Assembly: GCA_964549995.1 (NCBI GenBank)
Contig: CAZJXF010000058.1
Span: 1-20,592, forward strand
Source of the DNA: Desulfatirhabdium sp964549995
GTDB taxonomy: Bacteria > Desulfobacterota > Desulfobacteria > Desulfobacterales > Desulfatirhabdiaceae
Length of the DNA: 20,592 nucleotides
Direction of reading: 5' to 3'
Part shown: one piece after another, positions 1 through 7,695 of the stretch
How the letters are laid out: the number at the start of each line of letters is the position of its first letter
Position numbering within the stretch: position 1 is the stretch's first letter
Program-made: the position numbers and the translations under genes
The notes under the pieces: generated by a model
Database searches by the model: none
Seen by the model: only the letters and a program-made list of their open reading frames with translations
What the model was told of the DNA's origin: nothing

Positions 1-366
1 CGAAGTTCAAAATAATCAGGAAATTGCAGTCCATATAATTTGAAAATCAACACCACAATCTGTTTCTACATACGACCGCTAAAAAATTTACAAAACGTAC
101 TCTAACCGCAGCGAAATTGTGTAATGTAGAACTCTTCGGAAGATCATGGCTGATCGAAATGTTGGGAAAGAAGAATATAGAAAAATCGGATCTTTTGGCG
201 ATGGATGCTAAACGAAAAAAGATTATTTGATGGATTGTAGCAAAAGATGACGTTTTCAGGATTTTCTTTCCTGCTTTTACTCTGTTGCCCAGTTGCTCCC
301 TGTTTCAAAAGCTTTTGGCAGGATTATGGCGATGATAAATCGTACACTGAGACATGGAGATACGAC
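1..366. other. 5' flank without a supported gene
   Basis: This stretch upstream of the transporter gene is AT-rich and has no reading frame with coding character. A frame that is open from 247 adds 40 residues ahead of the transporter, but those residues lack the look of the family and precede a textbook lipoprotein signal, so I treat 247-366 as leader. I see no convincing sigma-70 or sigma-54 promoter: a TTGGCGATGGATGCT stretch near 197 has the wrong GG-to-GC spacing for sigma-54. Confidence 0.5.
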
Positions 367-3357
367 ATGAGGAAGATACTGCGCCTGGTCATACTGCTTT
401 TGCTGACCATTGCCTGCATGACCGGCTGCCAGAAACAGGAAAAGCCGATCACCTCGCTGGATGATGCCAAGACCGCCCGGATCGGCGTGATGGTGGGTAC
501 CACCGGCGAACAGATCACCAAAGAACGTTTTCCCCAGGCGCAGATCAAAAGTTTTGACGATGTGATGGATGCGGTGGCGGCCCTGAAGTCGGGGCAGCTT
601 GAGGCGATCGTCACCGCCCTGCCTACCGCGGTGCAGGTGGCAAAGACAAACAAAGAGTTTACGGTCCTTCAGGAACCGCTGGATCATGAAGATACCGCCA
701 TTGCCGTGAGAAAGAGCGACATCCAGCTACTGGACGACCTGAATCGTATCATTGCAGAGCTGCATGCAGACGGCACTCTGGCTTCCATGCGGAAACGCTG
801 GCTCAAGCCTGACCTTGGTCCCTATGAAGAGATCAGCTACACCCCGCCCACAACCGGCACACCGCTCAAGATCGGGGTCTGTGCCACCCGTGAACCGCTA
901 ACCTTTGTTGATAAAGATGGACGGATCAGCGGTCATGATGGTGAGCTGGCCCGCCTGATCGGGGTCAGGCTCAACCGGCCGATCCTGTTTTCAAACATGA
1001 AGTTCATGGCCCTGATCCCGGCTCTGCAGTCCGGCAAGGTGGATATGATCCTGAGCGGCATAAACATCACTGAGGAACGGAAAAAAGCGGTTAACTTCAC
1101 CCAGCCCTACTTTTCCAATGCCCAAGTGATGCTGGTGAAAAAGACTGCTCAAACTGCAACGGTGTCAGACGATGCACTGGCTGGGTTGGGCAACAAGCGA
1201 ATCGGCGTGCTGACCGGTTCAGCAGGAGATCTGGCTGCCCGTAAACGGTTCCCCGACGCACAGTTCCAGACCTTTACTGCAGCAGCTGATGCTGCCCTGG
1301 CAATCATGTCCAACAAGGCAGATGCCTTTGTGTATGACAAAAGCGTACTACTGAACCTGGTTGAAAAGAACCCTGAATTGATGATTCTTGATACACCGGT
1401 GGCCAAGCTGGAGGTGGCTGCAGCCATAAAAAAGGAAAACAGCCAACTGCTTGCCGACATGAACAAGGCACTACAACAGCTGAAAACGGAAGGAGCCCTG
1501 CAACGCCTCAGGCAGAAGTGGGTTGATGCAAGGTACAGCGTAACGCCACCGCTGCCCGCCTCTAACGTGACAGCCGTCAATGGCGTGCTGAAGATGGGTA
1601 CCTGTGCCAATATTGAACCGTTTTCTTTTCAGTCCAACGGTAAACTGACCGGTCTGGATATTGAGTTAAGTCAGCTGATCGCCCAGCAGCTTGGAAAAAA
1701 GATAGAGATTGTTGATATGAATTTTGAGGCCCTGATTCCTGCCTTGCAATCAGGAAAGATCGATTTTGCGCTTTCAAATTTCAACGTAACCGACGAACGA
1801 AAGAAACTGATCAACTTTTCCGATCCGTACATCACAAACGATATCAGCGTATTGGTCAGGCGGAGCGATTTTTCGTCCCGTTCCGGCAGCACCAGCACCA
1901 AACCGGAAAAAACAGGCAGCCTGCTCCGCACTGCCGATGATCTGAAAGACAAGCGGATCGCTGTGCTACAGGGTTCCACCCATGAAGCCTATGCAACACA
2001 GCACTATCCCAAGGCTACAGTGCTGCAGTACAAATCTGTTTCAGACATGCTGCTGGCAATAAAAACCGGCAAGGCCGACGCCGCCATCTACAGCCGCGAC
2101 GAACTGATGGAATATATGCGTAGCAGCAATGACCTAGGGTTTGTGGGTGGTCCGCTCTATCGCACACCGGTCTCCATCGCTTTCCAGCTACAGGACACTG
2201 AGCTGCTCACTTCTTTTAACCGCTTTCTGCAGCAGCTCCGTACGGACGGCACCTATGACGACATGCTCAAGCGCTGGATGGAGCAAGGCGCCACCGAGAT
2301 GCCGAAACTGAACGTGACCGGAACCGGCAAGCCACTGAGAGTGGCGGTTCTGAGCGACAACGGTCTGCCCTTTATGGTTATGAAGGACAACAAGCTGATC
2401 GGCTTTAACATTGAGTTGATGGAGCGTTTTGGTGCTTTCTGCAACCGCAGAATTCAGTATATCGATCTGAATTTCGACAGCCAGATCGCTGCCCTGGCAG
2501 GCCAGAAGATCGACCTGATCGCCACCCCCCTGGCCATCACGGAAGAGCGTAAAAAGAAGGTTGCCTTTTCAGACCCGTACTACACGATCGATTCATTGGC
2601 TGTAGCGCTTAAAAAAAATATCGTCACCCAATCCGCTTCCTCCTCTCGCACCCCCTCCTTCATCACCGGCATCGTCACCAGCTTTCAGAGCAACATCATC
2701 CAGGAAAAACGGTATCTGCTCATCTGGGATGGCCTGAAAACCACGGTGATCATCTCGATCTTTTCCACCCTCTTCGGCACCCTGCTGGGGGCACTGGTCT
2801 GCTTTATGCGGATGGCCAACAGCCGTCTGCTCTCTGTACCGGCAAAGCTCTACATCGCCATCCTGCGAGGCATTCCGGTACTGGTGCTTTTAATGCTGAT
2901 CTTTTACGTGGTCTTTGCCTCGGTCAACATCAATCCGGTGATTGTGGCAGTGATCGCCTTCGGGATGAACTTTGCCGCCTATAGCGCCGAGATATTCAGA
3001 ACCGGCATAGAAGGTGTGGAAAAGGGGCAGACCGAGGCAGGTATCTCTTTGGGCTTCACCAGAACCAGCACCTTTTTTTACATTGTCCTCCCTCAGATGA
3101 TCCGGCGGATCCTGCCGGTCTACAAGGGGGAGTTTATCTCACTGGTCAAGATGACCTCCATTGTGGGGTACATTGCGGTGCAGGATCTGACCAAGGCCAG
3201 CGACATCATCAGAAGCCGCACCTTTGACGCCTTCTTCCCCCTGGTGATGGTGGCGATCCTCTATTTCCTGATCTCCTGGACCCTGATGCAGTCCCTGACC
3301 TATCTGGAACGGATCACCGATCCGAAATACACAAAAAGAAAGGTGGCCACGCCATGA
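367..3357 (+). CDS. Amino-acid ABC transporter fusion: multiple substrate-binding units plus permease
   Basis: A 996-residue inner-membrane protein that should capture a polar amino acid outside the membrane and pass it through its own permease domain. The start at 367 is preferred over 247 because GGAGA lies about 7 bases upstream and residues 1-21 form a lipoprotein signal (hydrophobic run, then MTGC with C21). Then come a binding-protein C-terminal half (about 36-147), a full SBP_bac_3 domain (about 166-388), a second full domain (about 407-640), an N-terminal half only (about 655-750), and a BPD_transp_1 permease (about 764-980) with membrane segments and an EAA-type loop (QTEAGISLGF, 888-897). 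Each N-lobe has the family ITxERKK motif with Arg at 238, 478 and 728. The stop overlaps the ATPase start (ATGA), so the two are translationally coupled. Family assignment is firm; the substrate is inferred only as a polar amino acid. Confidence 0.93.
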   Translation: MRKILRLVILLLLTIACMTGCQKQEKPITSLDDAKTARIGVMVGTTGEQITKERFPQAQIKSFDDVMDAVAALKSGQLEAIVTALPTAVQVAKTNKEFTVLQEPLDHEDTAIAVRKSDIQLLDDLNRIIAELHADGTLASMRKRWLKPDLGPYEEISYTPPTTGTPLKIGVCATREPLTFVDKDGRISGHDGELARLIGVRLNRPILFSNMKFMALIPALQSGKVDMILSGINITEERKKAVNFTQPYFSNAQVMLVKKTAQTATVSDDALAGLGNKRIGVLTGSAGDLAARKRFPDAQFQTFTAAADAALAIMSNKADAFVYDKSVLLNLVEKNPELMILDTPVAKLEVAAAIKKENSQLLADMNKALQQLKTEGALQRLRQKWVDARYSVTPPLPASNVTAVNGVLKMGTCANIEPFSFQSNGKLTGLDIELSQLIAQQLGKKIEIVDMNFEALIPALQSGKIDFALSNFNVTDERKKLINFSDPYITNDISVLVRRSDFSSRSGSTSTKPEKTGSLLRTADDLKDKRIAVLQGSTHEAYATQHYPKATVLQYKSVSDMLLAIKTGKADAAIYSRDELMEYMRSSNDLGFVGGPLYRTPVSIAFQLQDTELLTSFNRFLQQLRTDGTYDDMLKRWMEQGATEMPKLNVTGTGKPLRVAVLSDNGLPFMVMKDNKLIGFNIELMERFGAFCNRRIQYIDLNFDSQIAALAGQKIDLIATPLAITEERKKKVAFSDPYYTIDSLAVALKKNIVTQSASSSRTPSFITGIVTSFQSNIIQEKRYLLIWDGLKTTVIISIFSTLFGTLLGALVCFMRMANSRLLSVPAKLYIAILRGIPVLVLLMLIFYVVFASVNINPVIVAVIAFGMNFAAYSAEIFRTGIEGVEKGQTEAGISLGFTRTSTFFYIVLPQMIRRILPVYKGEFISLVKMTSIVGYIAVQDLTKASDIIRSRTFDAFFPLVMVAILYFLISWTLMQSLTYLERITDPKYTKRKVATP

Positions 3358-4445
3358 TCCAGGTGACACACCTCTCCAAGAGCTATGGTGATCTCACCGT
3401 ACTGAAAGACATCTCGCTGCAGGTCGCAAAAGGTGACGTCATCTCCATCATCGGGCCATCCGGCACCGGCAAATCCACCTTCCTGCGCTGCCTCAACCTG
3501 CTGGAGCGTCCCAGCGGCGGCTCCATTATCGTGGATGGCATCGATCTGATGGATAAAAAGAGCGATCTGCCCAAGATCCGCCAGCGGATGAACATGGTCT
3601 TTCAATCTTTCAACCTGTTTTCCCATCTGACGGTACTGGAAAACCTGACCCTTGGACCGATCAAGCTGCGGGGAATCCACAAACAGGAAGCACAACAGAA
3701 AGCTCTGGAGATACTCAAACTGGTGGGGCTGGCGGAAAAGGCCCATCACTTCCCGGATGAACTGTCCGGCGGTCAGAAGCAGCGGGTGGCCATTGCCCGC
3801 TGCTTGGCCATGGAGCCGGAAATCATCCTGTTTGACGAGCCGACCTCAGCCCTTGATCCTACCATGGTCAGCGAGGTGCTGGCGGTGATCCGACGGCTGG
3901 CCAAAGACGGCATGACCATGCTAATCGTAACCCACGAGATGGATTTTGCCCGCGATGTCTCAAGCCGGGTACTGTACATGGACGAAGGGCTGATCTACGA
4001 AGAAGGCACTCCGCAGCAGATCTTTGAAAATCCGCAAAAGGAGAAGACCAGGGCGTTCATCAACCGGATACGCAGCCTCAACTACCGGATTGAATCCAGC
4101 GATTACGATCTCTATGCCATAAATGCCGAGATCGAGAACTTCTGCGAAAGGCAGATCCTGCCCAGAAAGAGCCGTCATAACCTGCTGTTGCTGGTGGAGG
4201 AACTGCTGCTGATACATGGGCCGCTTTTGCCTGAAACGCCCCTTGACCTTGCCATCGTCTACTCGGAAAAGAAGGAGTCCCTGATGGTGGCGCTTGAGTA
4301 CCAGGGGACAACCGGCAATCTGCTGGACAAGGACCGGTTGGCCGACGAACTGGGGCTGAACATTATCAACCACCTGGCTCAGGGGATCGACTATCAGCGT
4401 ACAGGCGACATCAACCGGCTGACGGTGACCCTGAAACCATCTTGA
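3354..4445 (+). CDS. Polar amino-acid ABC transporter ATPase with C-terminal GHKL-like extension
   Basis: A GlnQ/HisP-type ATP-binding subunit that powers the permease encoded just upstream. Visible motifs are Walker A GPSGTGKST (34-42), Q-loop Q84, signature LSGGQ (137-141), Walker B IILFDE (157-162) and H-loop H194. A normal family member ends near residue 245. This one continues to 363 with a domain whose motifs resemble a degenerate HATPase_c_2 (RsbW/anti-sigma-like) fold: LLLLVEELLLIHG (277-289) in the place of the N box, LEYQG (314-318) in the place of DxG, and LGLNIINHLAQGIDY followed by NRLTVTLK near the end. The N-box Asn and the DxG Asp are not seen, so ATP binding by this part is doubtful. 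It begins with an ATGA overlap and has no internal start that would separate the extension. ATPase call very secure; extension identity moderate. Confidence 0.93.
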   Translation: MIQVTHLSKSYGDLTVLKDISLQVAKGDVISIIGPSGTGKSTFLRCLNLLERPSGGSIIVDGIDLMDKKSDLPKIRQRMNMVFQSFNLFSHLTVLENLTLGPIKLRGIHKQEAQQKALEILKLVGLAEKAHHFPDELSGGQKQRVAIARCLAMEPEIILFDEPTSALDPTMVSEVLAVIRRLAKDGMTMLIVTHEMDFARDVSSRVLYMDEGLIYEEGTPQQIFENPQKEKTRAFINRIRSLNYRIESSDYDLYAINAEIENFCERQILPRKSRHNLLLLVEELLLIHGPLLPETPLDLAIVYSEKKESLMVALEYQGTTGNLLDKDRLADELGLNIINHLAQGIDYQRTGDINRLTVTLKPS

Positions 4446-4789
4446 AACCGGCGACAGGGGCTGCCGACACCTGTGGCGGCGATTCATCCAAACTTAGGCA
4501 TTGACATCGCGATCACACCACAACCACACACAGGAGGTGCACATGAACAAGTAAACGACTCTCAGTATGACGGCGGAGGATCGGCACCTGAATAGATGTA
4601 TGCACGCTTGCCCCCTCATGGCTGATTCGCCGTTTATCCAGTTCATTGACCGACCGCTTATGCCAGAGTGCACCCAGCATTCACCTTCATCGAATTCAAA
4701 TATGGCTTTACTTTCAGACTTATAATGCCTATTATTGCACTGTATTTCAGGCTTTTCGTGGACTTAATAGCAAAACAAGGGTGCCTCCC
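4446..4789. other. Gap with an orphan ribosome-binding site and three-codon ORF
   Basis: Between the transporter ATPase and the next gene there is no coding frame of note. It does contain a near-perfect Shine-Dalgarno, AGGAGGTG at 4532-4539, followed after three bases by ATG AAC AAG TAA (4543-4554). This looks like the start of a lost gene, or a minimal leader ORF. An imperfect hairpin around 4449-4484 (ACAGG/CCTGT core) follows the ATPase stop but has no T-run, so I do not call it a terminator. Confidence 0.5.
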
Positions 4790-6109
4790 ATGGAACGTGC
4801 CATTGACCATTATCTGCAGCAGTGGAAAGATGCCGCTAAGCGCAAACCTCTGGTCATCCGCGGCGCCCGTCAGGTGGGAAAGACCTACTCTATCCGTCAG
4901 CTTGGAACAACCTTTCCTTACTATGTGGAGGTCAATTTCGAAAAAGACCGGCAGATTGCCGGTGTATTCAGTGGTTCTCTGTCTCCCCGGACCATTTGCG
5001 AGAAGTTATCGGTCTTTTACCGAACTCCCATCCAGGCAGGAAATACGCTTCTGTTCTTTGATGAGCTGCAGGTCTGCCCAGATGCCATCCGCGCCTTACG
5101 GTTTTTCCAGGAAGAGTTCCCGGAACTGCACCTGGTAGCTGCAGGTTCGTTGCTTGAGTTCGCCCTTGCCGAAATACCAACACACGGCGTCGGACGCCTG
5201 ACGAACCTGTTCATGTATCCGCTTTCCTTTGAGGAGTTCCTTACCGCACTGGGAGAGGGACAACTTGTGGCGATGATCAACAACGGTTCACCAGAACAGC
5301 CTCTGGATCAGCTTTTCCACGACCGTTTGCTTGAACTGCTGCGAGTTTTCCTGATTATTGGCGGTATGCCGGAGGTGGTTCAGCAGTACATTGAACAGCG
5401 AGACATACTCTTCTGCCAGCGACTGCTGGATGATATCATTATCACTGCACGGGACGACTTTGCCAAGTACCGTGCGCGTGCCCCCCTTGCCAGGTTGGAT
5501 GAGGTGTTTCGGGCCATTCCGTTTCAGACCGGCAACAAATTCACCTACGCATCTATTGATCCATCGGTAAAATCAACCATCTACAAGGATTGTCTGGACA
5601 TGCTGGTCCAGGCAGGTCTCGCCTATCTGGTGTATCATACCGCAGCACAGGGGATACCTCTTGGCGCGCAGGTCAAGCCAAACCTGTTCAAGGCAATCTT
5701 GTTCGATGTTGGCATCCAGCAGCGGCTGCAACGCAACGATGTCTCGCTTTTGCTTACGGCCAGCGATCACAACGAGATCAACCGGGGGAACATTGCCGAG
5801 GCGTTTGTGGGCACAGAACTGATAAAACATGGCCCGCCCCATCTGCCCCCTGCCCTCTACTACTGGCGTCGCCAGGCAAAAAGCAGCAATGCCGAGGTTG
5901 ACTATGTAGTACAACTGGGGAACGAAATCGTACCTGTTGAGGTCAAATCCGGCAGCAAGGGAAGCATGCAGAGCATGCATCTGTTTCTCAAAGAACGCGG
6001 CCTTCCCTACGGTATCCGGGTTTCAACTGAAAATTTTTCCGCATATGACAAAATCCGGGTAGTGCCGCTGTATGCCGTGAGTACCATACAGCGGGAATTG
6101 ATACTGTAG
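4790..6109 (+). CDS. AAA_14 ATPase with DUF4143 C-terminal domain
   Basis: A 439-residue cytoplasmic P-loop ATPase of the AAA_14/DUF4143 type, a widespread family without an agreed function. Walker A is GARQVGKT (25-32) and Walker B is LLFFDELQ (87-94). The C-terminal part has EVDYV (D371) and VPVEVKSG (E384, K386), the D...ExK spacing of a PD-(D/E)XK nuclease-like fold that is commonly seen in DUF4143 proteins. The start at 4790 (ATG, preceded by AAGGG about 9 bases upstream) gives the family's usual N-terminus MERAIDHYLQQWK; an in-frame TTG at 4646 would add 48 residues with no family resemblance. It stands alone, about 340 bases after the transporter operon and before decayed DNA. Such genes are often found in accessory regions; a link to defence or mobile DNA is inference. 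Confidence 0.9.
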   Translation: MERAIDHYLQQWKDAAKRKPLVIRGARQVGKTYSIRQLGTTFPYYVEVNFEKDRQIAGVFSGSLSPRTICEKLSVFYRTPIQAGNTLLFFDELQVCPDAIRALRFFQEEFPELHLVAAGSLLEFALAEIPTHGVGRLTNLFMYPLSFEEFLTALGEGQLVAMINNGSPEQPLDQLFHDRLLELLRVFLIIGGMPEVVQQYIEQRDILFCQRLLDDIIITARDDFAKYRARAPLARLDEVFRAIPFQTGNKFTYASIDPSVKSTIYKDCLDMLVQAGLAYLVYHTAAQGIPLGAQVKPNLFKAILFDVGIQQRLQRNDVSLLLTASDHNEINRGNIAEAFVGTELIKHGPPHLPPALYYWRRQAKSSNAEVDYVVQLGNEIVPVEVKSGSKGSMQSMHLFLKERGLPYGIRVSTENFSAYDKIRVVPLYAVSTIQRELIL

Positions 6110-6865
6110 AGTTCTCCGTTACCCGTAAAACAAGCTCCGTATACAACCGGCTCAAACCAGACGGAACTTGAGGGCCATAATCTGCCGCCTGGATCTGTTG
6201 ACCCGCTCTTCGATTATCGGCTTACACGATCACGCCGGTCCTTAGGCCACACAGCGGGGGCAGGCCCCTAAAAATGCATTTCAATCCCAAATCGTCCATC
6301 AACCTGAATACACAGGAAATAGAGCATCCGCATCAGCCCCTGGACTGCAGTCGAGGCGCTGGGCATCCCCATGCCGTCGCAAGTAGTACCGGCCTGTTGC
6401 ATCCGACTGGACTACAGCCTGCAGGTCAGGGTTCAGATTAGATAGCTGCCCATTCGACGGATCATCTCGGAATTGACCCGATAGAAGACGTGCTTGATGC
6501 GGGAGTCAATAATGAAGCAGAAGGGCAAGTAGATGATGATCCAGATTTACAGCCTTCAGCTGATGACGATGATTTCGATGTGACGAGTCCTGCCATCCGA
6601 CATCCGACATCCGACATCCGACATCCGTCATCCATCGCCATATCTTTGTGTGTCAGGCTTGGAGCCAAAGGAAGGATCGTTGTCAGACTGCCACAGTCAA
6701 GGCGGTTTCCTGGCAAAGCGAAGGTGGTCAAAGAGATAATGCCCGACAAACCCAATCGGATTTTGGGGGTTTGTTTTACGGACTTCCTCAAAGGGGGAGT
6801 GCCGACCAACTACAAGAAGGGTTCGGCCGCCGCCTCCATCGCGCCTGCTGGCCCGAGATGAATAG
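6110..6865. other. Decayed intergenic region, no supported gene
   Basis: About 750 bases with no convincing intact gene. On the minus strand, a short run ending at about 6439 reads as a hydrophobic stretch followed by IKHVFYRVNSEMIRRMGSYL and a stop, which could be the tail of a lost membrane protein; directly after it is a 44-codon minus-strand ORF (6402-6268) without a ribosome-binding site. A plus-strand frame 6490-6861 (123 codons) is low-complexity, crosses a heptamer repeat and has no family resemblance. I regard all three as remnants or chance. Confidence 0.45.
6594..6635 (+). repeat. Tandem heptamer repeat CATCCGA
   Basis: Six head-to-tail seven-base units: four exact CATCCGA units from 6594, then CATCCGT and CATCCAT. 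Short tandem heptamers of this kind occur between genes in several bacterial genomes. The array has no spacers and so is not CRISPR. It lies inside the decayed stretch between the DUF4143 gene and the AT-rich island, and its length could vary by replication slippage. Confidence 0.9.
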
Positions 6866-6887
6866 AAGCGCGCCTGTCGGCGCGCTT
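6866..6887 (-). terminator. Perfect 9-bp hairpin, probable terminator of the minus-strand hypothetical gene
   Basis: AAGCGCGCC, four-base loop TGTC, GGCGCGCTT: a perfect nine-pair stem with six consecutive G-C pairs. It lies about 40 bases past the stop of the minus-strand gene that ends at 6928. An A/T-rich stretch precedes it in that direction, but no clean T-run follows it on either strand, so terminator activity is likely but not certain. Confidence 0.55.
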
Positions 6888-6927
6888 AAAAGCCAGATTT
6901 AAAAAAAGAAAGAGAGAAAAAGACCGA

Positions 6928-7518
6928 TTAACCGCTGATTAACTTATTGAGAGTATTATAATTATATGGGTATTCGTCGGGGAAGAGAAGGCAGAGCTTA
7001 ACTGCCGATAGAAATCGAAAAGCCTCCCACTTTTCTTTGAAGAGCACCCGAAAAGAGGGGTATTCAAAGAAAATAGCAGGGTCTCTTTCGAAAGTCCGGA
7101 TAATTACCGACCAGAATGATTGAGCGCAGACAAGGCTTTCTTTATCAGGCGAAAACAAATCAAGCAGATTATATTTCTGTACTAGGCTTTTTATTTGTTC
7201 CTCCTTATTGGCGTCCGCTGGTTTCCAACCTTTTGCGTATAATTTATTGATAAAAATAATCAGGTTAGTATTGGGATTTTCTCTGGTAGCCGCAGTTATG
7301 GCCGTCAAGTAGCTGATAATGTCAACATCGTTTTTCGCGATTAAAAAGCCCACGTAATCTACCAAAGAATAATCCTTTCCCATCTCTTTTATCTTCTTGT
7401 AGATGGAAGAGACGGTCGCCTTCGGTAAATTTAACTCGCTGGCTTTAATTGCCTTGTCGAGGGGAACGCTCCTTATCAATTTATCCGCTTCTATTATTAT
7501 ATCGTCGTATTCTTCCAT
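6928..7518 (-). CDS. Hypothetical protein, AT-rich island
   Basis: A 196-residue protein that I do not recognise. The start is well supported: a strong AAAGGAGG lies four bases before the ATG, and a promoter-like pair sits just upstream. It is predicted soluble, largely helical and rich in Lys/Glu/Ile, with no signal peptide, metal-binding cysteines or nucleotide motif. Residues around 20-50 (KAIKASELNLPKATVSSIYKK, abbreviated) could form a helix-turn-helix, with a Pro-Lys-Ala-Thr-Val turn before a basic helix, so a DNA-binding regulator is possible. Base composition is much more AT-rich than the genes on either side, suggesting transfer. It is divergent from the gene at 7696 and shares its control region. 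Role unknown. Confidence 0.75.
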   Translation of the reverse strand: MEEYDDIIIEADKLIRSVPLDKAIKASELNLPKATVSSIYKKIKEMGKDYSLVDYVGFLIAKNDVDIISYLTAITAATRENPNTNLIIFINKLYAKGWKPADANKEEQIKSLVQKYNLLDLFSPDKESLVCAQSFWSVIIRTFERDPAIFFEYPSFRVLFKEKWEAFRFLSAVKLCLLFPDEYPYNYNTLNKLISG

Positions 7519-7530
7519 ATTTCCTCCTTT
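7519..7530 (-). promoter_or_regulatory. Strong ribosome-binding site of the hypothetical gene
   Basis: On the minus strand AAAGGAGG is followed by AAAT and then the ATG at 7518. This fixes the start of the hypothetical gene. It lies almost at the predicted 5' end of the transcript if the promoter at 7537-7565 is used, giving a very short leader. Confidence 0.75.
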
Positions 7531-7536
7531 GCCCCA

Positions 7537-7565
7537 AAGATAAAGATTTATTCCCTATCGGTCAA
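7537..7565 (-). promoter_or_regulatory. Sigma-70-like promoter for the minus-strand hypothetical gene
   Basis: Read on the minus strand: TTGACC (7565-7560), a 17-base spacer, then TATCTT (7542-7537). Four to five of six positions match consensus in each box and the spacing is ideal. Transcription would begin near 7530, immediately before the ribosome-binding site. Confidence 0.5.
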
Positions 7566-7582
7566 CAAATTTTTACAGAGAA

Positions 7583-7611
7583 AAATTTTTTTCGAAATAG
7601 GAAAAAAATTT
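7583..7611. promoter_or_regulatory. 11-bp perfect inverted repeat between divergent promoters (candidate operator)
   Basis: AAATTTTTTTC (7583-7593), a seven-base centre GAAATAG, and GAAAAAAATTT (7601-7611) are exact reverse complements. The element lies between the -35 box of the minus-strand promoter (7560-7565) and a TTGACA at 7613-7618 on the plus strand, where a dimeric regulator could control both genes. Because it is pure A/T apart from one G-C pair, it could instead be a weak hairpin or intrinsically bent DNA. Confidence 0.5.
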
Positions 7612-7612
7612 C

Positions 7613-7641
7613 TTGACAGGGATAAAAAATGCGATTAAAGA
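7613..7641 (+). promoter_or_regulatory. Possible promoter for the winged-helix gene
   Basis: A perfect -35 TTGACA at 7613-7618 is followed after 16-17 bases by a poor -10 (TTAAAG or TAAAGA). If used, transcription would start near 7648, which is downstream of the ATG at 7629 and would favour a later start codon for the gene. The -10 match is weak. Confidence 0.35.
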
Positions 7642-7695
7642 AAAAATCAACTGAAAGGACTGGTAATCGCCGACAAGCACGCAGTCGCCAAGATT

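Noticed and set aside
247..366. Upstream start for the transporter fusion
   Set aside because: Residues ahead of 367 lack family resemblance, while 367 has a ribosome-binding site and a lipoprotein signal.
4449..4484. Terminator after the transporter ATPase
   Set aside because: The stem is short with mismatches and no T-run follows.
6594..6635. CRISPR array
   Set aside because: The units are seven bases, directly adjacent, with no spacers and no cas genes.
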